From NCBI GenBank assembly GCA_028875175.1, contig JAPPFO010000126.1:2053-7827 (forward strand): 5,775 nt of DNA, in the 5' to 3' direction. Source of the stretch: Chloroflexota bacterium (GTDB lineage Bacteria; Chloroflexota; UBA11872). The notes beneath the pieces were generated by a model. That model did no database searches. It was not told the origin of the DNA and saw only the letters and a program-made list of their open reading frames with translations. Positions 1 through 5,774 of this stretch are shown one piece after another; within the stretch, counting starts at the first letter, position 1, and the number at the start of each line of letters is the position of its first letter. The translations under genes and the position numbers were made by a program.

Positions 1-67
1 CCCCCAAGCCACCCCTGGCAACCCACCCCAACCAACCTCTCCCAACCTCCTCCCGTCCCCTCCTCCC

Positions 68-83
68 CTGAGCCTGCCGAAGG
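68..83. repeat. Copy of a CTGAGCCTGtCGAAGG-type dispersed intergenic motif
   Basis: The sequence CTGAGCCTGCCGAAGG (reverse complement CCTTCGGCAGGCTCAG) differs by one base from the CCTTCGACAGGCTCAG motif that recurs between genes in many high-GC bacterial genomes. It is flanked by a 6-bp inverted repeat, CCTCCT (59-64) and AGGAGG (81-86), so it may fold as a hairpin. Only one copy is in the window, so repetition cannot be shown here. The link to the dispersed motif is from memory. Confidence 0.4.
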
Positions 84-255
84 AGGCCGTGACGCACCTA
101 TGAACATTTCGTAACATCCCCTCTTCAGCAGAAGGCGCACCGACCAAGCCGACTGCATGAATCGTCGGGCGGAGACGAAAGGGCGGATCATGTCGGTCAC
201 GTTCGTGGTTGTGCCTCGGCGTCGTGCGTCCGCCACCGCCTGTTGTCGGAACACA

Positions 256-282
256 CCGCTACCGGACCACTGCCGGCAGCGG
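256..282. promoter_or_regulatory. Strong imperfect hairpin upstream of the methyltransferase
   Basis: CCGCTACCGG (256-265) can pair with CCGGCAGCGG (273-282) with nine of ten pairs, one A-C mismatch and a 7-base loop. The right arm overlaps a perfect palindrome, CTGCCGGCAG (270-279). It lies about 130 bases before the methyltransferase start, where an operator or a leader RNA structure would be expected. No T-run follows, so it is not a standard intrinsic terminator. Its role is unproven, and hairpins of this size do arise by chance in GC-rich DNA. Confidence 0.3.
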
Positions 283-556
283 ACGGACTTCACTGCGGGC
301 GCTAAGTGACGGCCCGACCAGTGCCGCCTGCGCTTCCGGCCACGCCTCCGAACTGGCGCAACCGCAGGCTCTTCCATGGCGACAACGGCCTGCCGTCCGG
401 GGCGCGGTCGGCATGAAGGCGGGCAAGAACGCCAACCTGCAACAGGCCAAGCGGGCGAAGTACGACGAGTTCTACACGCAGCTGGCCGACATCGAGAACG
501 AGGTGCGTCACTACGCGGAGCATTTCCGGGGCAAGGTGGTCTACTGCAACTGCGAT

Positions 557-558
557 GC
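557..558 (+). other. Frameshift site in the methyltransferase gene
   Basis: Upstream of this point the methyltransferase is read in the frame of 413; from 559 it continues in the frame one base earlier. Inserting a single base between 557 and 558 (A gives Asp) restores an uninterrupted DDPRVSGFF stretch with no residue missing. There is no heptameric slippery sequence nearby, so programmed frameshifting is unlikely. A run of three C (558-560) adjoins the site, which is mildly error-prone. Confidence 0.85.
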
Positions 559-1407
559 CCTCGCGTCTCGGGGTTCTTTCACTACTTCTCGTACAAGTTC
601 GAGAGCTTGGGCCTCAAGAAACTGATCACCTCCTGCTACCGAAACCAAAGCCGAGACGTTTTCAGCCGCCATGACTCCGAACGGGCAATCTGGCTGGAGT
701 ACACCGGCGACAAGAACGAGAACAAGGTGCCGGACGCGGACGAGATAGGCGTCCACGACTTTGAGGGTGACGGCGACTTCCGCAGCGCGGAGGGCATCGC
801 GCTCCTAGAGCAGGCCGACATCGTGGTCACGAACCCGCCGTTCTCGCTGTTCCGCGAGTACGTCGCCCAGCTGATGGAGTACGACAAGCAGTTCCTGATC
901 GTCGGGAATCAGAACGCCATCACCTACAAGGACGTTTTCCCGCTCGTCAAAGAAAACAGGCTGTGGCTTGGTGTCACGCCGAAGGGCCAAGACATGCTGT
1001 TCGACGTGCCGGGCCACCACGCCCAGTCGCTACTCGAAACTGGCAAAGAAGGAAGCGCTTATAGGCTCGTTGATGGGGTTGTCAAGGGACGCCTGGGCAA
1101 CGCGGCGTGGTTCACGAATCTCGAACACAGGAAGCGCAACGAAGAGTTGATTCTGTGGAAGCGCTACTCGCCGGACGAGTACCCGAGCTACGACAACTAC
1201 GACGCGATCAACGTGGACAGGACGGCTGAGATTCCGATGGACTGGGAGGGGGCGATGGGCGTGCCGATCACGTTCTTGGACAAGTACAACCCCGACCAGT
1301 TCGAGATTCTGGGGATGGATCACGAGTTGATCGAGGGTTTCGACGGAGCCTTGGGGAGTCGGTTCTACATCAGTGGTGCCAGGAAGTACGCCCGGATCGT
1401 CATTCGC

Positions 1408-1413
1408 AAGAGG
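1408..1413 (+). promoter_or_regulatory. Ribosome binding site of the DUF262-HNH gene
   Basis: AAGAGG lies five bases before the ATG at 1419 and inside the last codons of the methyltransferase. Together with the 4-base ATGA stop/start overlap it supports both this start codon and translational coupling of the two genes. Confidence 0.65.
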
Positions 1414-1418
1414 CAAAC

Positions 1419-2507
1419 ATGAAGATCGAACCGAAGCAGATCTCCGTCCGCGCTCTCGTAAAGGGCTACAGCGACGACGGCGACGGCGGTGTGCGTGGCT
1501 ACGACGACAAGCTCGACATTCGGCCTCCGTACCAACGCGAGTTCGTGTACAAGGACCAGCAGCGCAACGCAGTGATCGACACGATCAACCAAGGCTTCCC
1601 GCTAAACGTCATGTACTGGGCCGTGCGCGACGACGGCAGCTACGAGATCATCGACGGCCAGCAGCGCACCATCTCAGTCGCCCAGTACGTCACGGGCGAC
1701 TACTCGGTGGACGGGCGCTTCTTCGACAACCTCCAGGACGACGAGCGGGACCGGATTCTCGACTATGAATTGCAGGTCTACTTCTGCGAGGGGACCGCGA
1801 GCGAGAAGCTGGCGTGGTTTGAGATCGTCAACATCGCGGGCGAGGAGTTGACCAAACAGGAGTTGAGAAACGCCGTCTATGCTGGCCCGTGGGTGACGGA
1901 CGCAAAGCGGTACTTCAGCCGAAACGGTGGTCCCGCTCACGGGGTCGCCGGCGAATACCTCAGTGGGGCGGCGAACCGCCAGATTTACCTCGAAACCGCG
2001 ATCAAGTGGGCGAAGGATGACGGGCAGACGATTGAGGACTACATGGCCGTCCATCAGTCCGACCAGACCGCAACTGCATTGTGGAGCGACTTCCGTACCG
2101 TCATCGACCGCGTGAAGGCTGTTTTTCCAAACTATCGCCCGAACATGAAGGGCGTGGACTGGGGCTCGCTTTATGAGTACATGAAGGACGAGAGGCTTGA
2201 CCCGACAGTGCTTGAAGCCGAGGTCAAGCGGCTGATATTGGACGACGACGTCACGAGGAAGGCGGGAATCTACGCGTATCTGCTCACCGGCGACGAAAAG
2301 AATCTGAACATTCGCCCTTTCAGCGCCGCCATGAAACAGGTGGCGTTCGAGCGTCAACAGGGCATCTGCAACGAGTGCCACAAGTCATTCAGCATTGAGA
2401 GCATGGAGGCTGACCACATCGACCCGTGGTCAGAAGGCGGCAAAACGGAGGACAAGAACTGTCAGGTGCTGTGCAGACCGTGCAACCGGAGGAAGTCGAA
2501 CAAGTGA
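1419..2507 (+). CDS. DUF262 (GmrSD-like) domain protein with C-terminal HNH endonuclease
   Basis: A 362-residue predicted DNA endonuclease with two domains. The N-terminal DUF262 domain (about residues 10-230) has a ParB/Srx-like fold signature: PPYQREFVY at 36-44 and the hallmark IDGQQR at 78-83. In GmrS-like and SspE-like proteins this motif belongs to a nucleotide-binding or hydrolysing site that controls cleavage. The C-terminal HNH domain (about 305-362) has a zinc knuckle, C317-x2-C320 and C352-x2-C355, around ADHIDPWSEGG (catalytic His333) and Asn347. The position of the last HNH histidine holds Asn356 (CRPCN), a variant seen in many HNH enzymes. This is an ordinary HNH rather than the DUF1524 type usual in GmrD. 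The gene overlaps the methyltransferase by four bases, so it probably acts as the nuclease of a restriction-modification or modification-sensing pair. No frameshift or missing key residue is visible. The two domains are clear; the substrate is inferred. Confidence 0.94.
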   Translation: MKIEPKQISVRALVKGYSDDGDGGVRGYDDKLDIRPPYQREFVYKDQQRNAVIDTINQGFPLNVMYWAVRDDGSYEIIDGQQRTISVAQYVTGDYSVDGRFFDNLQDDERDRILDYELQVYFCEGTASEKLAWFEIVNIAGEELTKQELRNAVYAGPWVTDAKRYFSRNGGPAHGVAGEYLSGAANRQIYLETAIKWAKDDGQTIEDYMAVHQSDQTATALWSDFRTVIDRVKAVFPNYRPNMKGVDWGSLYEYMKDERLDPTVLEAEVKRLILDDDVTRKAGIYAYLLTGDEKNLNIRPFSAAMKQVAFERQQGICNECHKSFSIESMEADHIDPWSEGGKTEDKNCQVLCRPCNRRKSNK

Positions 2508-2519
2508 CGGTGATGGATA

Positions 2520-3164
2520 GTGGGTTATTTTGAGTTGCGGCGCCTGTACAGGAAGTCCGTAACGGCCTATCCGCTTGGCGAGGGGCATGACACGGAACAG
2601 CGCCAATCCCTGACGTGTACGCCCGTCTCCTACTTATCGCCGCTGCCTGAGCCGAGGGGTGGACATCGGCCTGGGTATGGCCAACACCTATGGCAGCAAG
2701 CCAGCCGCCTCCTTGTCGCCGAACGACTGCGGCTCACGACAGCGCGAATCGTCGCCATGCGCTCGGAGACGAACGTGCTGTCGAACGTCTGGTGGCCCGT
2801 TCGCGTAGACGACGCGTCGACCGAGAGAGTCCTGGCCCTCTGGCTCAATTCCAGTCTCGGGGTGCTGACCATCGTCGCCCAGCGCGCCAGCACTGAAGGC
2901 GGATGGGTCGCCCTCAAGAAAGCCGACCTAAAGAAGCTCCCTGTCCTCGATACCCGTCGCCTCTCGTCTGCCCAGCGTCAGGACCTCCTCCGCCTCTTCG
3001 ATCAGATCGTCGACGCACAGTTCCAACGCCTCCCCGCCATGCACCACTGCCCCGCCCGCCGCAGCCTCGACAACGCCCTCGCCCAAATCCTCAAACTCCC
3101 CAACCTCACAACCCTCCGCCACCTCCTGGCCACCGAACCCACCATCTCCAACCACCCTCTCTAG
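2520..3164 (+). CDS. C-terminal fragment of a large DNA methyltransferase (Type IIG/PglX-like), probable remnant
   Basis: The 214-residue product resembles the C-terminal end of large N6-adenine DNA methyltransferases. Features include YFELRRLYRKS at the start, SRLLVAERLRL and LSNVWWPVRV (about 60-95), ALWLNSSLGVL (about 105-116), GGWVALKKADLKKLPVLD (about 127-144), and a closing helical part with CPARRSLDNALAQIL (about 177-191). It has no SAM-binding motif and no NPPY catalytic motif, so it cannot methylate by itself. In the parent proteins this part follows the catalytic domain and helps contact DNA. The only start at the left edge is GTG at 2520, with an in-frame TGA at 2511-2513; similarity seems to begin right at that start, as expected if the front of the gene was cut away. 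It sits 12 bases after the nuclease gene and could be co-transcribed. Its last 200 bases are strikingly C-rich on this strand. It could also be a stand-alone specificity-like subunit, but a remnant is likelier. Family placement is from memory of related sequences. Confidence 0.68.
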   Translation: MGYFELRRLYRKSVTAYPLGEGHDTEQRQSLTCTPVSYLSPLPEPRGGHRPGYGQHLWQQASRLLVAERLRLTTARIVAMRSETNVLSNVWWPVRVDDASTERVLALWLNSSLGVLTIVAQRASTEGGWVALKKADLKKLPVLDTRRLSSAQRQDLLRLFDQIVDAQFQRLPAMHHCPARRSLDNALAQILKLPNLTTLRHLLATEPTISNHPL

Positions 3165-3416
3165 TCACGTCTCTGACGCATCAGAAAACTGCCGACGCCG
3201 ACTTAGCCAAGCATCAATCCTGCATTCCTAGACGATGTGAGCTCGAAGTCCCGACTCTAAGGATTTCGTGCCATCCGCATACCTCCTGCGGTCTTGACCT
3301 TGAGGCTTAGTCCCTCGATTGCTTGCTTCATTGAGTCGCAGCCAATCCAGATATGTGCGTCATCACACGAAGTCTGGAATTGCTGTACTGCTTTCGAGAC
3401 GCCAGCTGATAGCGCA

Positions 3417-3446
3417 CTTACAGCGGCCAAACCTGTTCGCTACAAT
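3417..3446 (+). promoter_or_regulatory. Putative sigma70-type promoter for the DUF4209 gene
   Basis: CTTACA (3417-3422, four of six matches to TTGACA) and TACAAT (3441-3446, five of six matches to TATAAT) are separated by 18 bases. Transcription would start near 3453, giving a leader of about 45-70 bases before the candidate starts at 3496 or 3520. Its position just before the gene and the local drop in GC support it, but this is a match by eye only. Confidence 0.4.
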
Positions 3447-3503
3447 AATCCAGACACCTGCAATCGGCGCTTCCGCACGTCGCAGAGCGCCCCGGATGGC
3501 ACT

Positions 3504-3509
3504 AGAGGA
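3504..3509 (+). promoter_or_regulatory. Ribosome binding site that selects the start at 3520
   Basis: AGAGGA precedes the ATG at 3520 by 10 bases. The other in-frame ATG at 3496 is preceded by a CGCCCCGG stretch without a good match, and the TTG at 3319 lies upstream of the putative promoter. This favours 3520, although 3496 and 3529 remain possible. Confidence 0.4.
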
Positions 3510-3519
3510 TGAGCACTGG

Positions 3520-5427
3520 ATGACTGGCATGCGCGATTCGTATGTTGAAGACAACTTCGAACAGATTGTTGCAGCCTTTAAAGACTGCGGATGGAAGTCG
3601 GTCTTTGCAGACGGTTCCGATGGGCACCTCGCGTCGAAGTCGTTGGCGCTATTTCAGGCAGCCAAGGAGGCCGAAAAGGACGGAGAAGATGTCCGCGGAC
3701 GAGCGCTAAGGCTCGTGGCCGAAGCCTGCTCAATGACACTCTCGTCTGATCGACCGAACGAACCCTTCGGACCTCTTTGGCAAGATCCACAAGGCCGCTC
3801 GACTATTCCGAATGACTTCACAAACTCGGAGATTGAATTTTTCGCCAAGATCACCGACGAAGTAGATGAACCAACTCTGAAGGGTCGACTAGCAGACTTA
3901 GTTTGGATCAGAGGTGTCCCACGCGATGTCAGATTCGCCCTTCTAGCCATCGACAGCTACACTCAGGATTCACCCAGTCCTGACACATGGTTCGGTGACG
4001 GGGAAAAATGCTGGAATCGAGCTATTAGCTTAGCACACATGATCCGGCAGGGTGCGGGTGACCGTCTTTGCAACATCGAGACGTCGATCATAAGTGCGAT
4101 TGAGATATCATCGACAGACAGGGGGTTCTTCGCTTTCAAGCTTGCCAGAACCCTGGAGTGCAATAAGCTTGGCGAGCCTCATTCAACGACGGTCGCAGAG
4201 AAATTACGATGTCTTGCAAAGGCATTCGCTTCAGCCGGCAACCATTATGCTAGCGGTAGGCACTATAGCTCTGCTGCGCGCTGGTACAAAGTGTCAGGTG
4301 ACAAACCTAGGTCTATTGAGATGACCGTCGCCGAAGCGGAATCCTTCGTTAGCGATGCTCACGCTAGACTCGCTTCTGACGACCCGAGCCATGCCGTCGC
4401 AGCTGGATTCTTGGAAAGCGCCATACAAGTCTATCGCGATGTTCCTCGAGCCCACCGCGATATGCATAATATAGATGATCGCATCCAGGAACTTAAGCTT
4501 CGCCTGAGTGACTATGGCGAGCGCGCACTAGATGAGATGATGACAATCTCCAGCTCCTCAATAGATGTCACAGACAGCATCGAGGCGGCTCGCGATTCGG
4601 TCAGTAGCAAGCCAATCCACGAAGCACTGAGAGCGTTCGTTAGTCTCTCCAGAGTCAGCGCTAAAGAACTGCGTGATCTTGCCCTGGATAGCCTTGACAG
4701 ATTCCCGCTTCAGGCATTCTTTACCACGATAACATCAAGCGCTGACGGTCGAACAATTGCCAAATCACCCGGAATGAGTCCTTCAAAGTCTCCGGATGAG
4801 AATGAGGAAGCGATTCTCGCAGTGATGTCGAGTATTTACTGTGGCACGAGCATTGGCTTAGCCGTCCAATCGTGTATTTTCCCTGCATTAGAAGTCTTGA
4901 CTCAGGAACATCGCTTGCAAACTGGCTACTTCATCGAGCTTGCTCGAAGATCGCCTATTGTTCCGCATGGAAGGGAGTTGCTCTTTGGAAGAGCATTAGC
5001 GGAGGGATTCAACAGAAACTTCGACGTTGCTATACACCTCCTAGCACCTCAGATCGAGCACATGGTGCGAATTCAACTAAAACTCGCGGGCGTAAGTACA
5101 ACCCATCTCGACCGGAATGGCATAGAAACTGAAAACGGGCTAAGCGCACTTATAGACTTGCCCGAGACTGAAGAAATATTTGGCGAAGACTATACCTACG
5201 AAATAAGGAACCTGTTTTGCGAAGCCTTAGGCCCGAATCTTCGTAACAACATTGCCCACGGCCTGCTCGATGATCAACAGGCCAGTTCTTTTGAAACTGT
5301 TTATGCGTGGTGGTTCGGGTTGAAGTTGGTGATCAACAGCTTTTGGAACTCCTTGGCAGCTGATTCTTGCGACGAATCGCAAGAGCAGACTGATGACGAC
5401 GAATTAAATAACCCGGCGGACTGCTGA
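3520..5427 (+). CDS. DUF4209 domain protein with HEPN-like RNxxxHG motif (candidate ribonuclease)
   Basis: The 635-residue, mostly alpha-helical cytosolic protein has no signal peptide or membrane segment. The first half matches the usual N-terminal region of bacterial DUF4209 proteins (NEPFGPLW, FFAKITDEVDEP and RLADLVWIRGVPRDVRFALLAI at about 80-145). A TPR-like helical part follows around 225-270, with the conserved VAEAESFVSDAHARL after it. The C-terminal DUF4209 domain (about 480-610) carries IVPHGRE, QIEHMVR (511-517), ENGLSALIDL and the hallmark RNNIAHG (575-581). Arg575 and His580 make the Rx4H signature of HEPN ribonucleases. The human family member is ERMARD, linked to RNA degradation. 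An acidic tail (about 615-635) ends the protein. The length is normal for the family, so it appears intact. Composition differs from its neighbours: one hand-counted line (4201-4260) is 48% GC, and AGA, TTA and ATA codons are frequent. A separate promoter and a gap of more than 300 bases suggest it is not part of the upstream operon. Family membership is secure; RNase activity is inference. Confidence 0.86.
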   Translation: MTGMRDSYVEDNFEQIVAAFKDCGWKSVFADGSDGHLASKSLALFQAAKEAEKDGEDVRGRALRLVAEACSMTLSSDRPNEPFGPLWQDPQGRSTIPNDFTNSEIEFFAKITDEVDEPTLKGRLADLVWIRGVPRDVRFALLAIDSYTQDSPSPDTWFGDGEKCWNRAISLAHMIRQGAGDRLCNIETSIISAIEISSTDRGFFAFKLARTLECNKLGEPHSTTVAEKLRCLAKAFASAGNHYASGRHYSSAARWYKVSGDKPRSIEMTVAEAESFVSDAHARLASDDPSHAVAAGFLESAIQVYRDVPRAHRDMHNIDDRIQELKLRLSDYGERALDEMMTISSSSIDVTDSIEAARDSVSSKPIHEALRAFVSLSRVSAKELRDLALDSLDRFPLQAFFTTITSSADGRTIAKSPGMSPSKSPDENEEAILAVMSSIYCGTSIGLAVQSCIFPALEVLTQEHRLQTGYFIELARRSPIVPHGRELLFGRALAEGFNRNFDVAIHLLAPQIEHMVRIQLKLAGVSTTHLDRNGIETENGLSALIDLPETEEIFGEDYTYEIRNLFCEALGPNLRNNIAHGLLDDQQASSFETVYAWWFGLKLVINSFWNSLAADSCDESQEQTDDDELNNPADC

Positions 5428-5677
5428 CTCTAGGCATATTCAGCGACTTTCATGGGGACAGACTCAGTGGCACACGCTGCGCACAGCCTCGAGTCTCGGT
5501 ATGCCGGTAGTGCGCCCGAGCGGTCAAACCACTTGTGCCATCGGGCATTCGGCCAGGACCTAGCCCTGCCCATCTGCATCTCGCTGACAACGCGATTCCC
5601 GAAGCCTTGCCTGCACCGCCAGCAAAGCCTGCCCTGATCGCATTGCTGGCATTGACATCATTCCCAGCACCCGCCAT
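5428..5677. other. Downstream region without a supported gene
   Basis: Short open frames exist on both strands but none resembles a protein family. ATGGGGACAGACTC at 5452-5465 resembles the end motifs seen near IS200-like (REP-associated) transposases in some genomes, but no partner repeat or transposase is present. An 8-bp perfect stem, GCCAGCAA (5618-5625) with TTGCTGGC (5643-5650), has a 17-base loop and no T-run, so it is a poor terminator candidate. No intrinsic terminator is obvious directly after the DUF4209 gene. Confidence 0.55.
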
Positions 5678-5774
5678 CCCCGGGGCCGCCGCGGCGCCGC
5701 CCGGGGGGGGGGCGGGGGGGCCGGCGGGGGGGGGGGCGGGGGGCCCCCCCCCCGCCCCCGCCCCGCCGGGGGGG
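5678..5774. repeat. 97-base tract of only G and C, probable assembly artefact at contig end
   Basis: From 5678 to 5774 there is not a single A or T. The tract contains long G runs followed by long C runs, folding back on itself around 5743/5744. Such G-run and C-run mixtures are typical of poly-G read tails from two-colour sequencing and their reverse complements being assembled at the end of a contig. A natural G-quadruplex-forming tract is less likely given its terminal position. Confidence 0.75.

Larger units (their letters stand above)
1..412. other. Leader region without a supported gene
   Basis: No reading frame here resembles a known protein. The first 60 bases are C-rich and almost free of G. 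Frame 1 is open from base 1 to a TAA at 112-114 and would encode a proline-rich tail, which could be the end of a truncated upstream gene, but nothing supports it beyond being open. A 39-codon ATG frame at 190-309 lacks a ribosome binding site and family features. Two items stand out: a dispersed-repeat-like motif at 68-83 and a hairpin at 256-282, both listed separately. I see no tRNA, CRISPR repeat or clear sigma70 promoter. The region presumably carries the promoter of the methyltransferase-nuclease operon, but I cannot place it. Confidence 0.6.
413..1422 (+). pseudogene. EcoRI-type adenine-specific DNA methyltransferase, interrupted by a one-base frameshift
   Basis: This encodes a protein of the EcoRI methyltransferase family, which transfers a methyl group from S-adenosylmethionine to N6 of adenine in double-stranded DNA. 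Read across the frameshift the product is about 336 residues, close to the 326 of M.EcoRI. The N-terminus (residues 1-48, starting MKAGKNANLQQAK, then DEFYTQ and YCNCD) is in one frame. The rest (PRVSGFFHYFSY, then the catalytic motif IV DIVVTNPPF at about 136-144, through to the end) is in another. Adding one base after 557 gives the family-typical YCNCDDPRVS, so one base has been lost there. The ATG at 413 was chosen because family similarity starts at it; its ribosome binding site is weak (GGGG around 399). The gene ends inside the start of the nuclease gene (ATGA), indicating coupled translation. The break is either a sequencing or assembly error or a real inactivation. The recognition sequence cannot be predicted. 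Confidence 0.92.
3165..3519. other. Gene-free spacer where base composition changes
   Basis: The GC-rich, C-biased sequence of the upstream gene gives way here to more balanced DNA that continues through the next gene. The spacer contains a plausible promoter (3417-3446) for the downstream gene. It also contains a short minus-strand open frame (3430 down to 3257, 57 codons from a TTG), which I do not accept as a gene. A five-base stem, TCTGA/TCAGA (3172-3185), follows the upstream stop but has no T-run. No RNA gene or insertion-sequence end is recognisable. Confidence 0.6.

Noticed and set aside
190..309. Small 39-codon gene in the leader
   Set aside because: No proper ribosome binding site, no recognisable family, and Arg/Thr-rich composition typical of random GC-rich DNA.
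209..412. N-terminal extension of the methyltransferase from a GTG at 209
   Set aside because: The frame is open, but the 68 extra residues are Arg/Pro-rich and low in information. Family similarity begins at the ATG at 413.
376..558. An ATG start at 376 giving one uninterrupted 348-residue reading frame with the methylase body
   Set aside because: Its first 60 or so residues are the shifted reading of the true N-terminus, which contains DEFYTQ and YCNCD in the other frame. The uninterrupted frame is an accident of the frameshift.
545..570. Programmed ribosomal frameshifting in the methylase
   Set aside because: No slippery heptamer or convincing downstream pseudoknot is visible, and the family does not use frameshifting as far as I know. 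A missing base explains the data.
1674..2381. 235-residue minus-strand open frame
   Set aside because: It lies wholly inside the DUF262-HNH gene, whose domains are unmistakable. Long antisense frames are common in GC-rich coding DNA.
2903..3310. Proline- and arginine-rich frame overlapping the end of the methyltransferase fragment
   Set aside because: It is an alternate-frame reading of C-rich DNA, whereas the overlapping frame has recognisable family segments up to its stop.
3319..3519. Long N-terminal extension of the DUF4209 protein from a TTG at 3319
   Set aside because: The extra residues do not look like the family, the start is a rare TTG, and the plausible promoter and ribosome binding site both lie downstream of it.
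5450..5677. Minus-strand 75-residue frame at the right end
   Set aside because: It begins at the edge of the artefactual G/C tract, is Gly/Ala-rich, and matches no family.
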